Notes: generated by a model not told the origin, from the sequence alone. A DNA stretch of 64,000 nucleotides from DATJKD01 sp963728295 (GCA_963728295.1 CAVSKB010000019.1:620001-684000); one strand, 5' to 3'. Shown: positions 37,957-54,951, numbered from the stretch's first letter. Program-made: numbers and translations.

Positions 37957-38331
37957 TCAGCCCTTGGGGCGCTTGGCGCCGTACTTGGAGCGGCCCTGCT
38001 TGCGCTCGCCGACGCCGGCACAGTCGAGCGTGCCGCGCACGGTGTGGTAGCGCACACCCGGCAGGTCCTTGACGCGGCCGCCGCGGATCAGCACCACCGA
38101 GTGCTCCTGGAGGTTGTGACCCTCGCCGCCGATGTAGCTGATCACCTCGTGGCCGTTGGTGAGCCGCACCTTGGCGACCTTGCGAAGCGCCGAGTTGGGC
38201 TTCTTGGGAGTCGTCGTGTAGACGCGTGTGCACACGCCGCGCTTCTGCGGCGAGCTTCCGAGTGCCGGAACCTTGCTCTTCGCATCGGCGATCCGGCGCG
38301 GGCCGCGGATCAGTTGGTTGACGGTTGACAT
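37957..38331 (-). CDS. rpsL: 30S ribosomal protein S12
   Basis: S12 controls decoding accuracy and is the classical streptomycin-resistance locus. The 124-residue protein keeps the wild-type lysines of TTTPKKPNSALRKV and RGGRVKDLPGVRYHTVRG, so no known streptomycin-resistance substitution is present. It is the first gene of the str operon, behind a strong promoter. Confidence 0.98.
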   Translation of the reverse strand: MSTVNQLIRGPRRIADAKSKVPALGSSPQKRGVCTRVYTTTPKKPNSALRKVAKVRLTNGHEVISYIGGEGHNLQEHSVVLIRGGRVKDLPGVRYHTVRGTLDCAGVGERKQGRSKYGAKRPKG

Positions 38332-38456
38332 TGCGGTCGTGAACTCCAGATGCCGGGCGCGAGAAGCACCGGGCCGCCCTGCGGCGGCCCGTTGAGGTAT
38401 GACTAACGGCGGCCGTGCGGGTGTGGAGCCGACGGCCGGTCGACGAAAGGGGCGAA

Positions 38457-38485
38457 ATTGTAGGTAGGGGGCCCGCGGGTGTCAA
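38457..38485 (-). promoter_or_regulatory. str operon promoter
   Basis: On the minus strand a perfect TTGACA (38480-38485), a 17-bp spacer and TACAAT (38457-38462) form a near-consensus sigma-70 promoter. It leaves a leader of about 118 nt before rpsL. It is the strongest promoter signal in the window together with the one before tRNA-Tyr. Confidence 0.85.
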
Positions 38486-38555
38486 CTTGCCGCGGTGCAA
38501 CAACCGGCCGGTGCCGGCTCGCAGTTTCGTAGTTTTCGGCGCAATCGCTGCCTGC

Positions 38556-40358
38556 CTAGGGGGCGGCCGCGGCACCGTAAACCAGCTTCCCGCCCAGGTA
38601 GGTCTGAAGGACGCGGGTCTCCGAGATCTGCTCGGTCGGGACTGCGAACAGGTCCTGGCTGAGAACCGTCAGGTCGGCGTACTTGCCAACCTCGATCGAG
38701 CCGACGTCGGCCTCCATGTGCATCTGCCAGGCGCTGTTGATCGTGTGCATCCGGATCACGGCGAGCAGCTCAGGCACGACCTCGCGAGCGCTGAGCGCGC
38801 CAGAGTAGACCCCCGGCGCGGCTTCGCCGGTGTGATCGATCGCCGTCTCGATCTGCACCATCGGCAGCAGCGGGTCGACCGGGTAGTCGCTACCGCCGGC
38901 GACGATCGCGCCGGCGCGCCACAGCTCGGCGGCCGGGTACATCCGCTGGTAGACCTCGTCGCTCACGTAGCCCTCGGTGTTGTCGACCGAGTAGCCATCG
39001 CGCCGCGCCCACTGCAGCGACATGCTCGCGACGACGCCGAGCGCGGGGAAGCGCGCAATGTCGGCGGCGTCGATCGCCTGCAGGTGCGTGATCGTGTGGC
39101 GCAGGTCGCGCACGCCGTTCGTCTCGCGGGCCGCCTGGAAGTTGTCGAGCGCCTCCCGCGTCGCGCGATCGCCGATCGCGTGTACGTGTATCTGCCACCC
39201 GGCCTTGTCGAGCGCGACGAACCCGGGCCGGGCCTCGCGGCAGGCCGGGTCGGGTCCGCGTGTGGTGCCGGGCCGCCAGTCGGGGTGATCGCGCGTCCCC
39301 GCGTTGACTCGGTAAGGGGCGAGCATGGCCGCGGTCTGCGCCGGGTACTCAATAACACCGTCGCAATAGATCTTGACGCTGGACACCGAGATGAGGCCGC
39401 CCGCATAGCGGCGGTACTCCTCGAGCGCGGCGACGCGCTTCGCGAGTTCGACCGGGTCCTGGGTGTCATGCACGAAATCGGCGGAGAGTGCGAGGTTCGC
39501 GCGCAGCGTTAGGCCGCCTTCGCGCTGGACCAGGGCCCAGCGCGGCAGCCGCTCCTCGACTGCGCCGGGGATGAAGACCGTCGTGATGCCCATGCGGTTG
39601 GCATCGGCGTTCGTGATCCGCACCAGCTCGACCTGCGCCGCCTCCGGCACCGGGGCGACCTCGCCACTGCTCTCGACCACCGATTCCATGTCGGCGAAGA
39701 AGCCGTTGGGGCGGCCCTCGGCATCGTGTCCGATCTGGCCGCCGGGCGGGATCGGCGTGTGCTCGTCGATGCCCAGGTTGTCGATGGCGCGGCTGTTCAG
39801 CCAGAATTTGTGGCCATCGGCATTGCGCACCAGGACCGGGCGGGTCGTGTCCAGCCGGTCGATGTCCGCGCGCGTCAGCTGCGTTCCGCGAGGCGAGAGC
39901 GCCTCGGCGAAGAAATTGCGCGCGTAGAGCCTGACGTTGCTGCCCCGGTGCGCGGCCTGGTCGGACCGATCGAGGCAGGCCTGCAGCTTGGCGAGGACCT
40001 GCGGGATCGTGCCGCCCTCGTAGCCCAGGTCGCAGTCGGTGTAGCGCGTGCCGTGGAAGTGCCCGTCGACGATGCCCGGGATGACCAGCCGGCCGTCCAG
40101 CTCGGTGACCGCAGTCTGCGGACCGCGGTAGGCGCGGGCCGCCTCGCTCGTGCCCACGAACACGATGCGGCCGTCGCGGACCGCGAGCGCCTGCTCGAAG
40201 CGCGGCTGCTGCTCACGCTCGTGGCGCTCCAGGCCGCTGAAAACCAGGATCTTCCCGTCGAGCAGGATCGAGTCCGCGGGTGGTACGGCGACGGCCCCTG
40301 CGGCCGAGCCGCAGGCAGCCATCGCCGCGAGCGCAACTGCGAATCTGCGACCCGGCAC
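38556..40358 (-). CDS. Exported amidohydrolase (YtcJ-like)
   Basis: A 600-residue metal-dependent amidohydrolase of the amidohydrolase-3/YtcJ type. A signal peptide is likely (FAVALAAMAACGSAAGAVA, cleavage near residue 24). Metal-binding features include VDGHFHGT (HxH), later His residues (YTYTRSA-frame aside, the real frame has WQIHVHAIGDRATREAL and HTITHLQAID) and GGSDYPVDP (Asp). The substrate is unknown; relatives act on cyclic amides and formamides. The start is GTG at 40358, only 5 bp from the rpoC stop, with a weak GGCGGG before it. It sits between rpoC and the str promoter, a place normally without such a gene. Confidence 0.85.
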   Translation of the reverse strand: MPGRRFAVALAAMAACGSAAGAVAVPPADSILLDGKILVFSGLERHEREQQPRFEQALAVRDGRIVFVGTSEAARAYRGPQTAVTELDGRLVIPGIVDGHFHGTRYTDCDLGYEGGTIPQVLAKLQACLDRSDQAAHRGSNVRLYARNFFAEALSPRGTQLTRADIDRLDTTRPVLVRNADGHKFWLNSRAIDNLGIDEHTPIPPGGQIGHDAEGRPNGFFADMESVVESSGEVAPVPEAAQVELVRITNADANRMGITTVFIPGAVEERLPRWALVQREGGLTLRANLALSADFVHDTQDPVELAKRVAALEEYRRYAGGLISVSSVKIYCDGVIEYPAQTAAMLAPYRVNAGTRDHPDWRPGTTRGPDPACREARPGFVALDKAGWQIHVHAIGDRATREALDNFQAARETNGVRDLRHTITHLQAIDAADIARFPALGVVASMSLQWARRDGYSVDNTEGYVSDEVYQRMYPAAELWRAGAIVAGGSDYPVDPLLPMVQIETAIDHTGEAAPGVYSGALSAREVVPELLAVIRMHTINSAWQMHMEADVGSIEVGKYADLTVLSQDLFAVPTEQISETRVLQTYLGGKLVYGAAAAP

Positions 40359-40363
40359 CAGTA

Positions 40364-44578
<4,215 letters not shown>

Positions 44579-44618
44579 TCGTTCACCTCAGCGCTAACGC
44601 GGCTCAGCGCCCTGTGTC

Positions 44619-48770
<4,152 letters not shown>

Positions 48771-48822
48771 TGCGATCAACCTCTCAACGTCAGCGAGGCG
48801 GCCGTACGCGCGCGGCTCACGA

Positions 48823-48879
48823 TGCAAAACAAACGAAAACGGGACGGACGGCCGCCGGATCCGATCCGGCGGCCGTCCG
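48823..48879 (-). terminator. rplL-rpoB attenuator hairpin
   Basis: Perfect 17-bp inverted repeat (48845-48861 / 48863-48879, arms CGGACGGCCGCCGGATC) with a single-base spacer. On the minus strand it is followed by CCCGTTTTCGTTTGTTTTGC, a T-rich stretch. It lies in the rplL-rpoB spacer, where E. coli has a partial terminator and RNase III site that lower rpoBC output relative to rplJL. A real loop would open a few central pairs. Confidence 0.75.
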
Positions 48880-48914
48880 CCACGGTGCTACGGGCCGGGG
48901 CCCGCGCATCGCGG

Positions 48915-49301
48915 TTACTTGATCTCCGCGGCAGCGCCGGCGTCGTCCAGCTTCTTCTTGATCGCTTCGGCGTCGGCCTTCGGAATGCTGTCCTTGACCA
49001 CCGAGGGCACGCCCTCGACGAGGTCCTTGGCTTCCTTGAGCCCGAGGCCGGTGATCTCGCGGATGACCTTGATCACGCCGACCTTGTTCGCGCCGAAGCT
49101 GGTCATGTGGACCGTGAACTCGGTCTGCTCTTCGGCAGCCGGGGCCGCGGCAGCAGCCGCACCGCCGCCCGCCGCCGCCACCGCAATCGGGGCCGCGGCG
49201 GTCACGCCGAACTTCTCTTCCATCATCTTCACGAGATCGACGATCTCCATCACGGACATGTTGGAGATAGCGTCGAGGATGTCTTCCTTGCTGGCAGCCA
49301 T
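48915..49301 (-). CDS. rplL: 50S ribosomal protein L7/L12
   Basis: L7/L12 forms the multimeric stalk that recruits translational GTPases. The 128-residue protein has the N-terminal dimerisation domain (SKEDILDAISNMSVMEIVDL), an Ala-rich hinge (about 38-55) and the C-terminal domain (KVGVIKVIREITGLGLKEAK). It lies 59 bp after rplJ. Confidence 0.98.
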   Translation of the reverse strand: MAASKEDILDAISNMSVMEIVDLVKMMEEKFGVTAAAPIAVAAAGGGAAAAAAPAAEEQTEFTVHMTSFGANKVGVIKVIREITGLGLKEAKDLVEGVPSVVKDSIPKADAEAIKKKLDDAGAAAEIK

Positions 49302-49360
49302 GTGAGTGACTCCTGATTAAATTGGTTGTCAGATACCCGATGATTCGAACTGCGGCCGCC

Positions 49361-49891
49361 TCAGGCGGCCGCCTGCTTCTGGTCCTTGACCGCGGCGATG
49401 GTGCGCACCAGCTTCGCGTGGGGCTCGGCGAGCGTCCGCACGAATTTGCCTATCGGGGCCTTGAGCACCCCAAGCAGCTGCGCCAGAGCCTCGGCCCGCG
49501 TGGGGAGGCTCGCCACCCGATCGAGGTCCTTGCCCGGCAGCACCGACCCACCGAGGGACACCAGCGTCGGCACGAGCTTGTCGTGGTCCTTCGCAAAGCC
49601 CTTGATGAGACGTGCGGCCGCGCCCGGGTCGTCCTGCGAGAAGGCGAGGATCAGCGGGCCCTTGAGCTTCTCGCCGACGCACTCGAAGGGAGTGCCGGCG
49701 ACCGCGCGTCGGGCAAGCGTGTTCTTCACCACCCGCATGTAGACCTTGGACGCGCGGGCCCTGGCGCGCAGCTCGGTGAGCTTCGCGACGGAGAGCCCGC
49801 GGTACTCCGCGGCGACGACCGACTGCGCCTTCTGCGCAATCTCGTTCACCTCGGTGACCAGCGTCTTCTTGTCTTCCAGTCTCAGTGCCAT
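49361..49891 (-). CDS. rplJ: 50S ribosomal protein L10
   Basis: L10 anchors the L7/L12 stalk on 23S rRNA, and in E. coli the L10-L12 complex represses its own leader. The 176-residue protein starts MALRLEDKKTLVTEVNEIAQ. The C-terminal helix binding L12 dimers is present (LAQLLGVLKAPIGKFVRTLA and after). GGAGG precedes the ATG. Confidence 0.98.
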   Translation of the reverse strand: MALRLEDKKTLVTEVNEIAQKAQSVVAAEYRGLSVAKLTELRARARASKVYMRVVKNTLARRAVAGTPFECVGEKLKGPLILAFSQDDPGAAARLIKGFAKDHDKLVPTLVSLGGSVLPGKDLDRVASLPTRAEALAQLLGVLKAPIGKFVRTLAEPHAKLVRTIAAVKDQKQAAA

Positions 49892-50078
49892 ATGTTTCCT
49901 CCGGCGGCGACCGTCACCAGTGAGACACTGAGTCGGGTACCACCATCTGCGCAGGCGACCATTAAGGGGAGCACCTCCCCGCCTGCGGTCTTCGATGATG
50001 GCCGTCCGGATCTGCGTGCCGCCGTGCTGGCTGCGCGCGGGCCCGAACGGCCCTGCATCAATCGTTCATCAACCCGCG
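49892..50078 (-). ncRNA. L10 leader (autoregulatory mRNA leader)
   Basis: The 187-nt gene-free space between rplA and rplJ is the expected place of the L10 leader, which binds L10-L12 to repress rplJL. On the minus strand CCTTAATGGTCGCCTGCGCAGATGG-type sequence (about 49942-49967) resembles the GCGUAGACGGUG element of the E. coli leader, and GC-rich inverted repeats surround it. I base this on position and that similarity; a covariance-model search would decide. Confidence 0.6.
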
Positions 50079-50777
50079 TCACGTCGACGCGAGGCTGGTC
50101 TGATCCACCGCGACGCCCGGCCCCATCGTCGAGGACACGGTCACGCGCTTCATGTAAATGCCCTTCGAGGCGGCGGGCTTGGCCTTCTGCAGGTCCGCCA
50201 TCAGCGCGTGAAGGTTTTCCTTCAGGGCCCGCGCCTCGAAACTGGCCTTGCCGATCGTGCAATGGACCACGCCGGCCTTGTCGGCGCGGAACCGCACCTG
50301 CCCCGCCTTGGCGTTGCGCACCGCGCCCGCAACGTCCGGCGTCACGGTGCCGACCTTCGGGTTCGGCATCAGACCGCGCGGACCCAGGATCTGGCCCAGC
50401 TGGCCGACGACGCGCATCGCATCGGGGCTCGCAACCACCACGTCGAAGTCGAGTTGCCCGGCCTTCACTTTTTCCGCGAGGTCCTCGAGGCCGACGATCT
50501 CGGCGCCCGCTTCACGCGCCGCATCGGCGTTCTTGCCCGAGGTAAAGACCGCGACACGCACTTTCCTGCCGGTACCGTTCGGCAGGACGGTCGAGCCGCG
50601 CACCTGCTGGTCGGACTTCGACGCGTCGATGCCGAGATTGACTGCGACGTCGACGGTCTCGTCGAACTTCGCAGTGGCGAACTGCTTGACGAGTCCGAGG
50701 GCGTCGTCGATCGGGAACTGCTTGCCCGCCGGGATCTTCTCCGCCCACGGCTTCATGCGCTTTGCGACGGCGGTCAT
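50079..50777 (-). CDS. rplA: 50S ribosomal protein L1
   Basis: L1 forms the mobile stalk at the E site and in E. coli represses the rplKA operon. The 232-residue protein includes LPNGTGRKVRVAVFTSGKNA and LGPRGLMPNPKVGTVTPDVA. Start ATG 50777, one base after the rplK stop. Confidence 0.98.
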   Translation of the reverse strand: MTAVAKRMKPWAEKIPAGKQFPIDDALGLVKQFATAKFDETVDVAVNLGIDASKSDQQVRGSTVLPNGTGRKVRVAVFTSGKNADAAREAGAEIVGLEDLAEKVKAGQLDFDVVVASPDAMRVVGQLGQILGPRGLMPNPKVGTVTPDVAGAVRNAKAGQVRFRADKAGVVHCTIGKASFEARALKENLHALMADLQKAKPAASKGIYMKRVTVSSTMGPGVAVDQTSLAST

Positions 50778-50778
50778 G

Positions 50779-51210
50779 TCACGCTCCCTCCACGTCGACG
50801 CCCATGCTGCGGGCCGAGCCGGCGATCGTGCGCACGGCGGCATCGAGATCGGCGGCCGTCAGATCCGGCTGCTTGGTCTTTGCGACCTCCTCGAGCTGCT
50901 TGCGGGTGATCCTGCCGACCTTGGTCGTATTCGGCGCGCCGCTGCCCTTCTCGATCCCGAGCTGCTTGCGGATCAGGACCGACGCCGGCGGCGTCTTCAT
51001 GATGAAGGTGAAGCTGCGATCCGCGTACACCGTGATCACCACGGGAATCGGCAGCCCCTTCTCGAGCTGCTGGGTCTGCGCGTTGAACTGCTTGCAGAAC
51101 TCCATGATGTTGACGCCCTGCTGGCCAAGCGCCGGCCCGATCGGCGGGCTCGGATTCGCCTGGCCGGCAGGCACCTGCAGCTTCACGTAACCCTGTACTT
51201 TTTTCGCCAT
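50779..51210 (-). CDS. rplK: 50S ribosomal protein L11
   Basis: L11 binds the GTPase-associated region of 23S rRNA and is needed for RelA activation. The 143-residue protein reads MAKKVQGYVKLQVPAGQANP and has the proline-rich SPPIGPALGQQGVNIMEFCK hinge of the thiostrepton site. It lies between nusG and rplA. Confidence 0.98.
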   Translation of the reverse strand: MAKKVQGYVKLQVPAGQANPSPPIGPALGQQGVNIMEFCKQFNAQTQQLEKGLPIPVVITVYADRSFTFIMKTPPASVLIRKQLGIEKGSGAPNTTKVGRITRKQLEEVAKTKQPDLTAADLDAAVRTIAGSARSMGVDVEGA

Positions 51211-51255
51211 CTGTCACCTCGTTGGGTACAAGCGCCCTCGCGGGCTCCCCGGTAC

Positions 51256-51789
51256 TCAGGCCTTTTCGACCTGGCTGAAATCGAGCTCCACGGGTGTCGA
51301 ACGCCCGAGGATCTGAACCGCCACCTGCAGGCGGTTCTTGTCGTAGTTCACCGACTCGACGACGCCGTTGAAATCGTTGAACGGACCGTCGGTCACCCGT
51401 ACCACCTCGCCCGGCTCGAACAGCACCTTCGGCCGCGGCTTCTCGGCACCCTCCTCGACCCGTCGCAGGATCGAGCTTGCCTCCCGGTCGGTGATCGGCG
51501 CCGGCTTCTCCGGCGTGCCGCCGATGAAACCGAGCACCTTGGGCGTCTCGCGCACCAGGTGCCAGGTGTCCTCATCCATCTCCATCTGAACGAGGACGTA
51601 ACCGGGGAAGAACTTGCGCTCGCTCTTGCGGCGCTGCCCGTCCCTCATCTCGACCACTTCCTCGGTCGGCACGAGGATCTCGCCGAAGCGCTCCCCGAGG
51701 TTCTTCAGCCGGATCCGCTCCTTGAGCGACTCCGAGACCTTGTGCTCGAAGTTCGAGTAGGCATGCACGACGTACCAGCGCAGGGCCAC
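51256..51789 (-). CDS. nusG: Transcription termination/antitermination factor NusG
   Basis: NusG binds RNA polymerase and links it to Rho or, through S10, to the ribosome. The 177-residue protein has the NGN domain (RWYVVHAYSNFEHKVSESLK, KFFPGYVLVQMEMDEDTWHL) and a C-terminal KOW domain (EPGEVVRVTDGPFNDFNGVV). The GTG at 51789 with GGGAG upstream gives the normal length (181 in E. coli). It starts 2 bp after secE. Confidence 0.97.
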   Translation of the reverse strand: MALRWYVVHAYSNFEHKVSESLKERIRLKNLGERFGEILVPTEEVVEMRDGQRRKSERKFFPGYVLVQMEMDEDTWHLVRETPKVLGFIGGTPEKPAPITDREASSILRRVEEGAEKPRPKVLFEPGEVVRVTDGPFNDFNGVVESVNYDKNRLQVAVQILGRSTPVELDFSQVEKA

Positions 51790-51791
51790 GT

Positions 51792-52169
51792 TCAAACTCC
51801 CTGCCCGGTGAGCATGCGGGTCAACGCACCCAGCACCCAGTCCAGCATCCAGAAGAAAAGACCCATCGCCGTTATCGCGATGAACACGACCAGCGCGGTC
51901 TGCAGCGTCTCCTGGCGCGTCGGCCACACCACCTTGCGGAGCTCCACGCGCGAGCCCTGCACGAACTGCCAGAACACCCGCCCTTGCGCCGACTGCAGCG
52001 CCACGAACGCGCCCGCGCCGAAGGACGCGAGCACGATCGCCCAGCGCACCGCCAGCGGGTACGTGCCCAGCAGATAGAACGCCGCGATGCCGCCGACCAG
52101 GATCGCGGCGGCTGCGACGAGCTTGACAGTGTCCAGCGCGCTGGCACCGGTCTCGGTCTGTTCGGTCAT
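51792..52169 (-). CDS. secE: Preprotein translocase subunit SecE
   Basis: The 125-residue SecE clamps SecY in the inner membrane. Three hydrophobic spans are visible (about 12-33, 37-57 and 95-117), as in E. coli rather than the single-span form. The conserved cytoplasmic segment is SRVELRKVVWPTRQETLQTA. Start MTEQTE at 52169. It lies between tRNA-Trp and nusG. Confidence 0.96.
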   Translation of the reverse strand: MTEQTETGASALDTVKLVAAAAILVGGIAAFYLLGTYPLAVRWAIVLASFGAGAFVALQSAQGRVFWQFVQGSRVELRKVVWPTRQETLQTALVVFIAITAMGLFFWMLDWVLGALTRMLTGQGV

Positions 52170-52224
52170 TTTTCCTACGCCGGGTACGCGTAAGCCCGCA
52201 CCTGCATTCATCTACCGCTCCGAC

Positions 52225-52300
52225 TGGCAGGCCAGGAGGGAATCGAACCCCCAACCTGCGGTTTTGGAGACCGCCGCTCTGCCAATTGAGCTACTGGCCT
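52225..52300 (-). tRNA. trnW: tRNA-Trp (CCA anticodon)
   Basis: 76 nt including an encoded CCA. The cloverleaf is intact: acceptor AGGCCAG/CTGGCCT, D-loop AGCTCAATTGGCAGAGC, anticodon loop CTCCAAA with CCA, and T-arm GGTTCGATTCC. It lies between tuf2 and secE, as in many Gammaproteobacteria. Confidence 0.97.
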
Positions 52301-52346
52301 GCGCTGCAAACGGAACCGGTATGAACGACTGCGGACCCGTGCACGA

Positions 52347-53537
52347 TTACTTCAGAATCTTCGACACCACGCCTGCGCCGACGGTGCGGCCACCCTCGCG
52401 GATAGCAAAGCGCAGACCCTCTTCCATCGCGATCGGGCTGATCAGCTCGATCGTCATCTTGATGTTGTCGCCCGGCATCACCATCTCGACGCCCTCCGGC
52501 AACTCCACCGCTCCCGTCACGTCGGTCGTGCGGAAGTAAAACTGCGGCCGATACCCCTTGAAGAACGGCGTGTGACGCCCGCCCTCCTCCTTGGTCAGCA
52601 CGTACACCTCGCCCTCGAACTTGGTGTGCGGGGTGATCGAACCGGGCTTGGCGAGCACCTGCCCCCGCTCGACCTCCTCACGCTTGGTGCCCCGCAGCAG
52701 CACCCCCACGTTGTCCCCCGCCTGCCCCTGGTCGAGGAGCTTCCTGAACATCTCCACCCCCGTGCAGATCGTCTTCACCGTCGGGCGAAGCCCAATGATC
52801 TCCACCTCGTCGTTGACCTTCACGATCCCACGCTCAATGCGCCCCGTGACCACCGTGCCGCGCCCGGAAATCGAAAACACATCCTCCACCGGCATCAGAA
52901 ACGCCCCATCCACCGCCCGCTCCGGCACCGGGATGTAGGCGTCCATCTCCTCCACCAGCTTCACCACCGAGGGCACCCCAAGCGGACCCTTGTCCCCCTC
53001 CAGCGCCTTCAGCGCCGAACCGGTCACGATCGGCGTCTTCTCGCCCGGAAACTCGTACTTCGACAGCAGCTCCCGAACCTCAAGCTCAACCAGCTCCAGC
53101 AGCTCCGCGTCATCCACCATGTCCGCCTTGTTCAGGTACACCACGATGTAGGGCACCCCCACCTGGCGGGCGAGCAGAATGTGCTCGCGCGTCTGCGGCA
53201 TCGGACCGTCCGCGGCACTCACCACCAGAATCGCACCGTCCATCTGCGCCGCACCCGTGATCATGTTCTTCACGTAATCGGCATGCCCCGGACAGTCCAC
53301 GTGCGCGTAGTGCCGCTTCGGCGACTCGTACTCCACGTGCGCCGTCGAAATCGTGATCCCCCGCGCCTTCTCCTCCGGCGCCTTGTCAATCTGGTCGTAG
53401 GCCATGAAGGTGCCGCCAAAGGTCTCCGACATCACCTTCGTCAACGCCGCCGTCAGCGTCGTCTTGCCGTGATCCACGTGCCCAATCGTCCCGACGTTCA
53501 CGTGCGGCTTCGTACGCTGGAATTTTTCCTTAGACAC
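52347..53537 (-). CDS. tuf: Elongation factor Tu, copy 2
   Basis: Second EF-Tu gene, encoding the same 396-residue protein as copy 1. It is in the tufB position, transcribed with tRNA-Tyr, -Gly and -Thr upstream and tRNA-Trp and secE downstream. The stop is TAA (copy 1 uses TGA). The only base difference found within the shared block is 52869 (synonymous). The leader sequence diverges directly after the start. Confidence 0.98.
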   Translation of the reverse strand: MSKEKFQRTKPHVNVGTIGHVDHGKTTLTAALTKVMSETFGGTFMAYDQIDKAPEEKARGITISTAHVEYESPKRHYAHVDCPGHADYVKNMITGAAQMDGAILVVSAADGPMPQTREHILLARQVGVPYIVVYLNKADMVDDAELLELVELEVRELLSKYEFPGEKTPIVTGSALKALEGDKGPLGVPSVVKLVEEMDAYIPVPERAVDGAFLMPVEDVFSISGRGTVVTGRIERGIVKVNDEVEIIGLRPTVKTICTGVEMFRKLLDQGQAGDNVGVLLRGTKREEVERGQVLAKPGSITPHTKFEGEVYVLTKEEGGRHTPFFKGYRPQFYFRTTDVTGAVELPEGVEMVMPGDNIKMTIELISPIAMEEGLRFAIREGGRTVGAGVVSKILK

Positions 53538-53538
53538 G
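52349..53538. repeat. 1190-bp direct repeat, tuf copy 2
   Basis: Partner of 34050-35239 in the same orientation. Recombination between the two would delete or duplicate the 18.3 kb in between, which includes rpoBC, so it is probably maintained by conversion only. Confidence 0.9.
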
Positions 53539-53577
53539 ACCTTTACCTCGGATGTTCTGAATTCTTGCCACTCGACC

Positions 53578-53653
53578 TGGAGCCCACGACCGGAATCGAA
53601 CCGGTGACCTCGTCCTTACCAAGGACGTGCTCTACCGACTGAGCTACGTGGGC
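53578..53653 (-). tRNA. trnT: tRNA-Thr (GGT anticodon)
   Basis: 76 nt with encoded CCA: acceptor GCCCACG/CGTGGGC, anticodon loop CTTGGTAA with GGT, T-arm GGTTCGATTCC. It is the last tRNA before tuf2 in the cluster, 40 bp upstream of its ATG. Confidence 0.97.
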
Positions 53654-53683
53654 CTCGACTGTCACTCACCCGGCCCAGCGGAC

Positions 53684-53757
<74 letters not shown>

Positions 53758-53809
53758 AGCGCCAGCCGACCCGTGTCCGTCGAGGCCTACGCCTCCCGCT
53801 CCCCAGACG

Positions 53810-53895
53810 TGGTGGAGGGGGTAGGATTCGAACCTACGAAGGCATAAGCCGGCAGATTTACAGTCTGCTCCCGTTGGCCGCTTGGGTACCCCTCC
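53810..53895 (-). tRNA. trnY: tRNA-Tyr (GTA anticodon)
   Basis: 86 nt with encoded CCA and a long variable arm, as expected for tRNA-Tyr: acceptor GGAGGGG, anticodon loop CTGTAAA with GTA, T-arm GGTTCGAATCC. It is the first gene of the tRNA-tuf transcript. Confidence 0.97.
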
Positions 53896-53913
53896 GCGGA
53901 CGGAGAGCCGCGT

Positions 53914-53942
53914 ATTTTCAATTGGCCACGAGGACATGTCAA
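53914..53942 (-). promoter_or_regulatory. Promoter of the tRNA-Tyr/Gly/Thr-tuf-Trp-secE transcript
   Basis: On the minus strand: perfect TTGACA (53937-53942), 17-bp spacer, GAAAAT (53914-53919), then a GC-rich discriminator (ACGCGGC) 18 bp before tRNA-Tyr. This arrangement suggests stringent control. Confidence 0.75.
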
Positions 53943-53955
53943 CGTGGAGGTCGCC

Positions 53956-54951
53956 ATGGAACAACGCAGGCTGGGTGGGGAGGGTCTGACGGTCTCGGCG
54001 CTGGGGCTGGGATGCATGGGGATGACATGGGCCTATTCGGGTGGCGGGGATGCTGCGGAAGCCGAAGCCACGCTCCTCGAAGCGGTCGACGCCGGCGTCA
54101 CGCTGTTCGACACGGCCGAGGTCTACGGGCCCTTTTCCAACGAGCGCCTGGTCGGGCGGCTGCTCAAGGGCGAGCGCCGTGACCGGGCGGTGCTCGCGAC
54201 CAAATTCGGCTTCCGGATCGCGGCCGACGGGCAGATCTCGGGGCTCGACAGCCGGCCGGGGCACATCCGCGAGGCGGTCGACGCCTCGCTCGAGCGGCTG
54301 GGCACGGACCGGATCGACCTGCTCTACCAGCACCGCGTGGATCCGGCGGTGCCGATCGAGGATGTCGTCGGTGCCATGGCCGAGCTCGTCTCCGCCGGAA
54401 AGGTCCGATATCTGGGGCTCTCGGAAGCCAGTGCCGCCACGGTCCGCCGCGCCCATGCCGTGCACCCGATCAGCGCGCTGCAGTCCGAGTACTCCCTTTG
54501 GGAGCGAACGATCGAGACCGAGATTCTTCCCACCTGCCGGGCGCTCGGGATCGGCTTGGTGCCCTATTCACCGCTCGGCCGCGGGTTTCTTACCGGCGCC
54601 CTGACCCGCGCCGAAGACCTGCCCGAGGGTGACTTTCGCCGCAACCAGCCGCGGCTTCAGGGCGAAAACTACGACCGGAACATGGCGCTGGTCGCGCGTC
54701 TGCGCGGTCTTGCCACCCGGGTGGACGCCTCGCCCGCGCAGATCGCGCTCGCCTGGCTGCTCGGCCAGGGGCCGGATGTGGTGCCGATCTTCGGCACTAC
54801 CCGACGCGCGCGGCTGCGGGAAAACCTCGCGGCGGCATCGCTCCAGCTCGCGGCCTGCGACCAGTTCCTGCTCGACCAGACCTTTGCGCCGGACACGGTG
54901 TCCGGCGCGCGCTACAACGAAGCGGGTCTCGCGCTGCTGGATCGTGGCTGA
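53956..54951 (+). CDS. Aldo/keto reductase
   Basis: A 331-residue NADPH-dependent aldo/keto reductase of the YajO/IolS-like (AKR11-13) type. The catalytic tetrad is visible: Asp and Tyr in LFDTAEVYGP, Lys in LATKFGF and His in LYQHRVD. The C-terminal cofactor part has VVPIFGTTRRARLRENLAAA. The ATG at 53956 has a GGAGGT ribosome-binding site (53946-53951); an in-frame GTG 12 bp earlier would overlap that site. The substrate is unknown. It is divergent from tRNA-Tyr, with the two promoters sharing about 60 bp. Confidence 0.9.
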   Translation: MEQRRLGGEGLTVSALGLGCMGMTWAYSGGGDAAEAEATLLEAVDAGVTLFDTAEVYGPFSNERLVGRLLKGERRDRAVLATKFGFRIAADGQISGLDSRPGHIREAVDASLERLGTDRIDLLYQHRVDPAVPIEDVVGAMAELVSAGKVRYLGLSEASAATVRRAHAVHPISALQSEYSLWERTIETEILPTCRALGIGLVPYSPLGRGFLTGALTRAEDLPEGDFRRNQPRLQGENYDRNMALVARLRGLATRVDASPAQIALAWLLGQGPDVVPIFGTTRRARLRENLAAASLQLAACDQFLLDQTFAPDTVSGARYNEAGLALLDRG

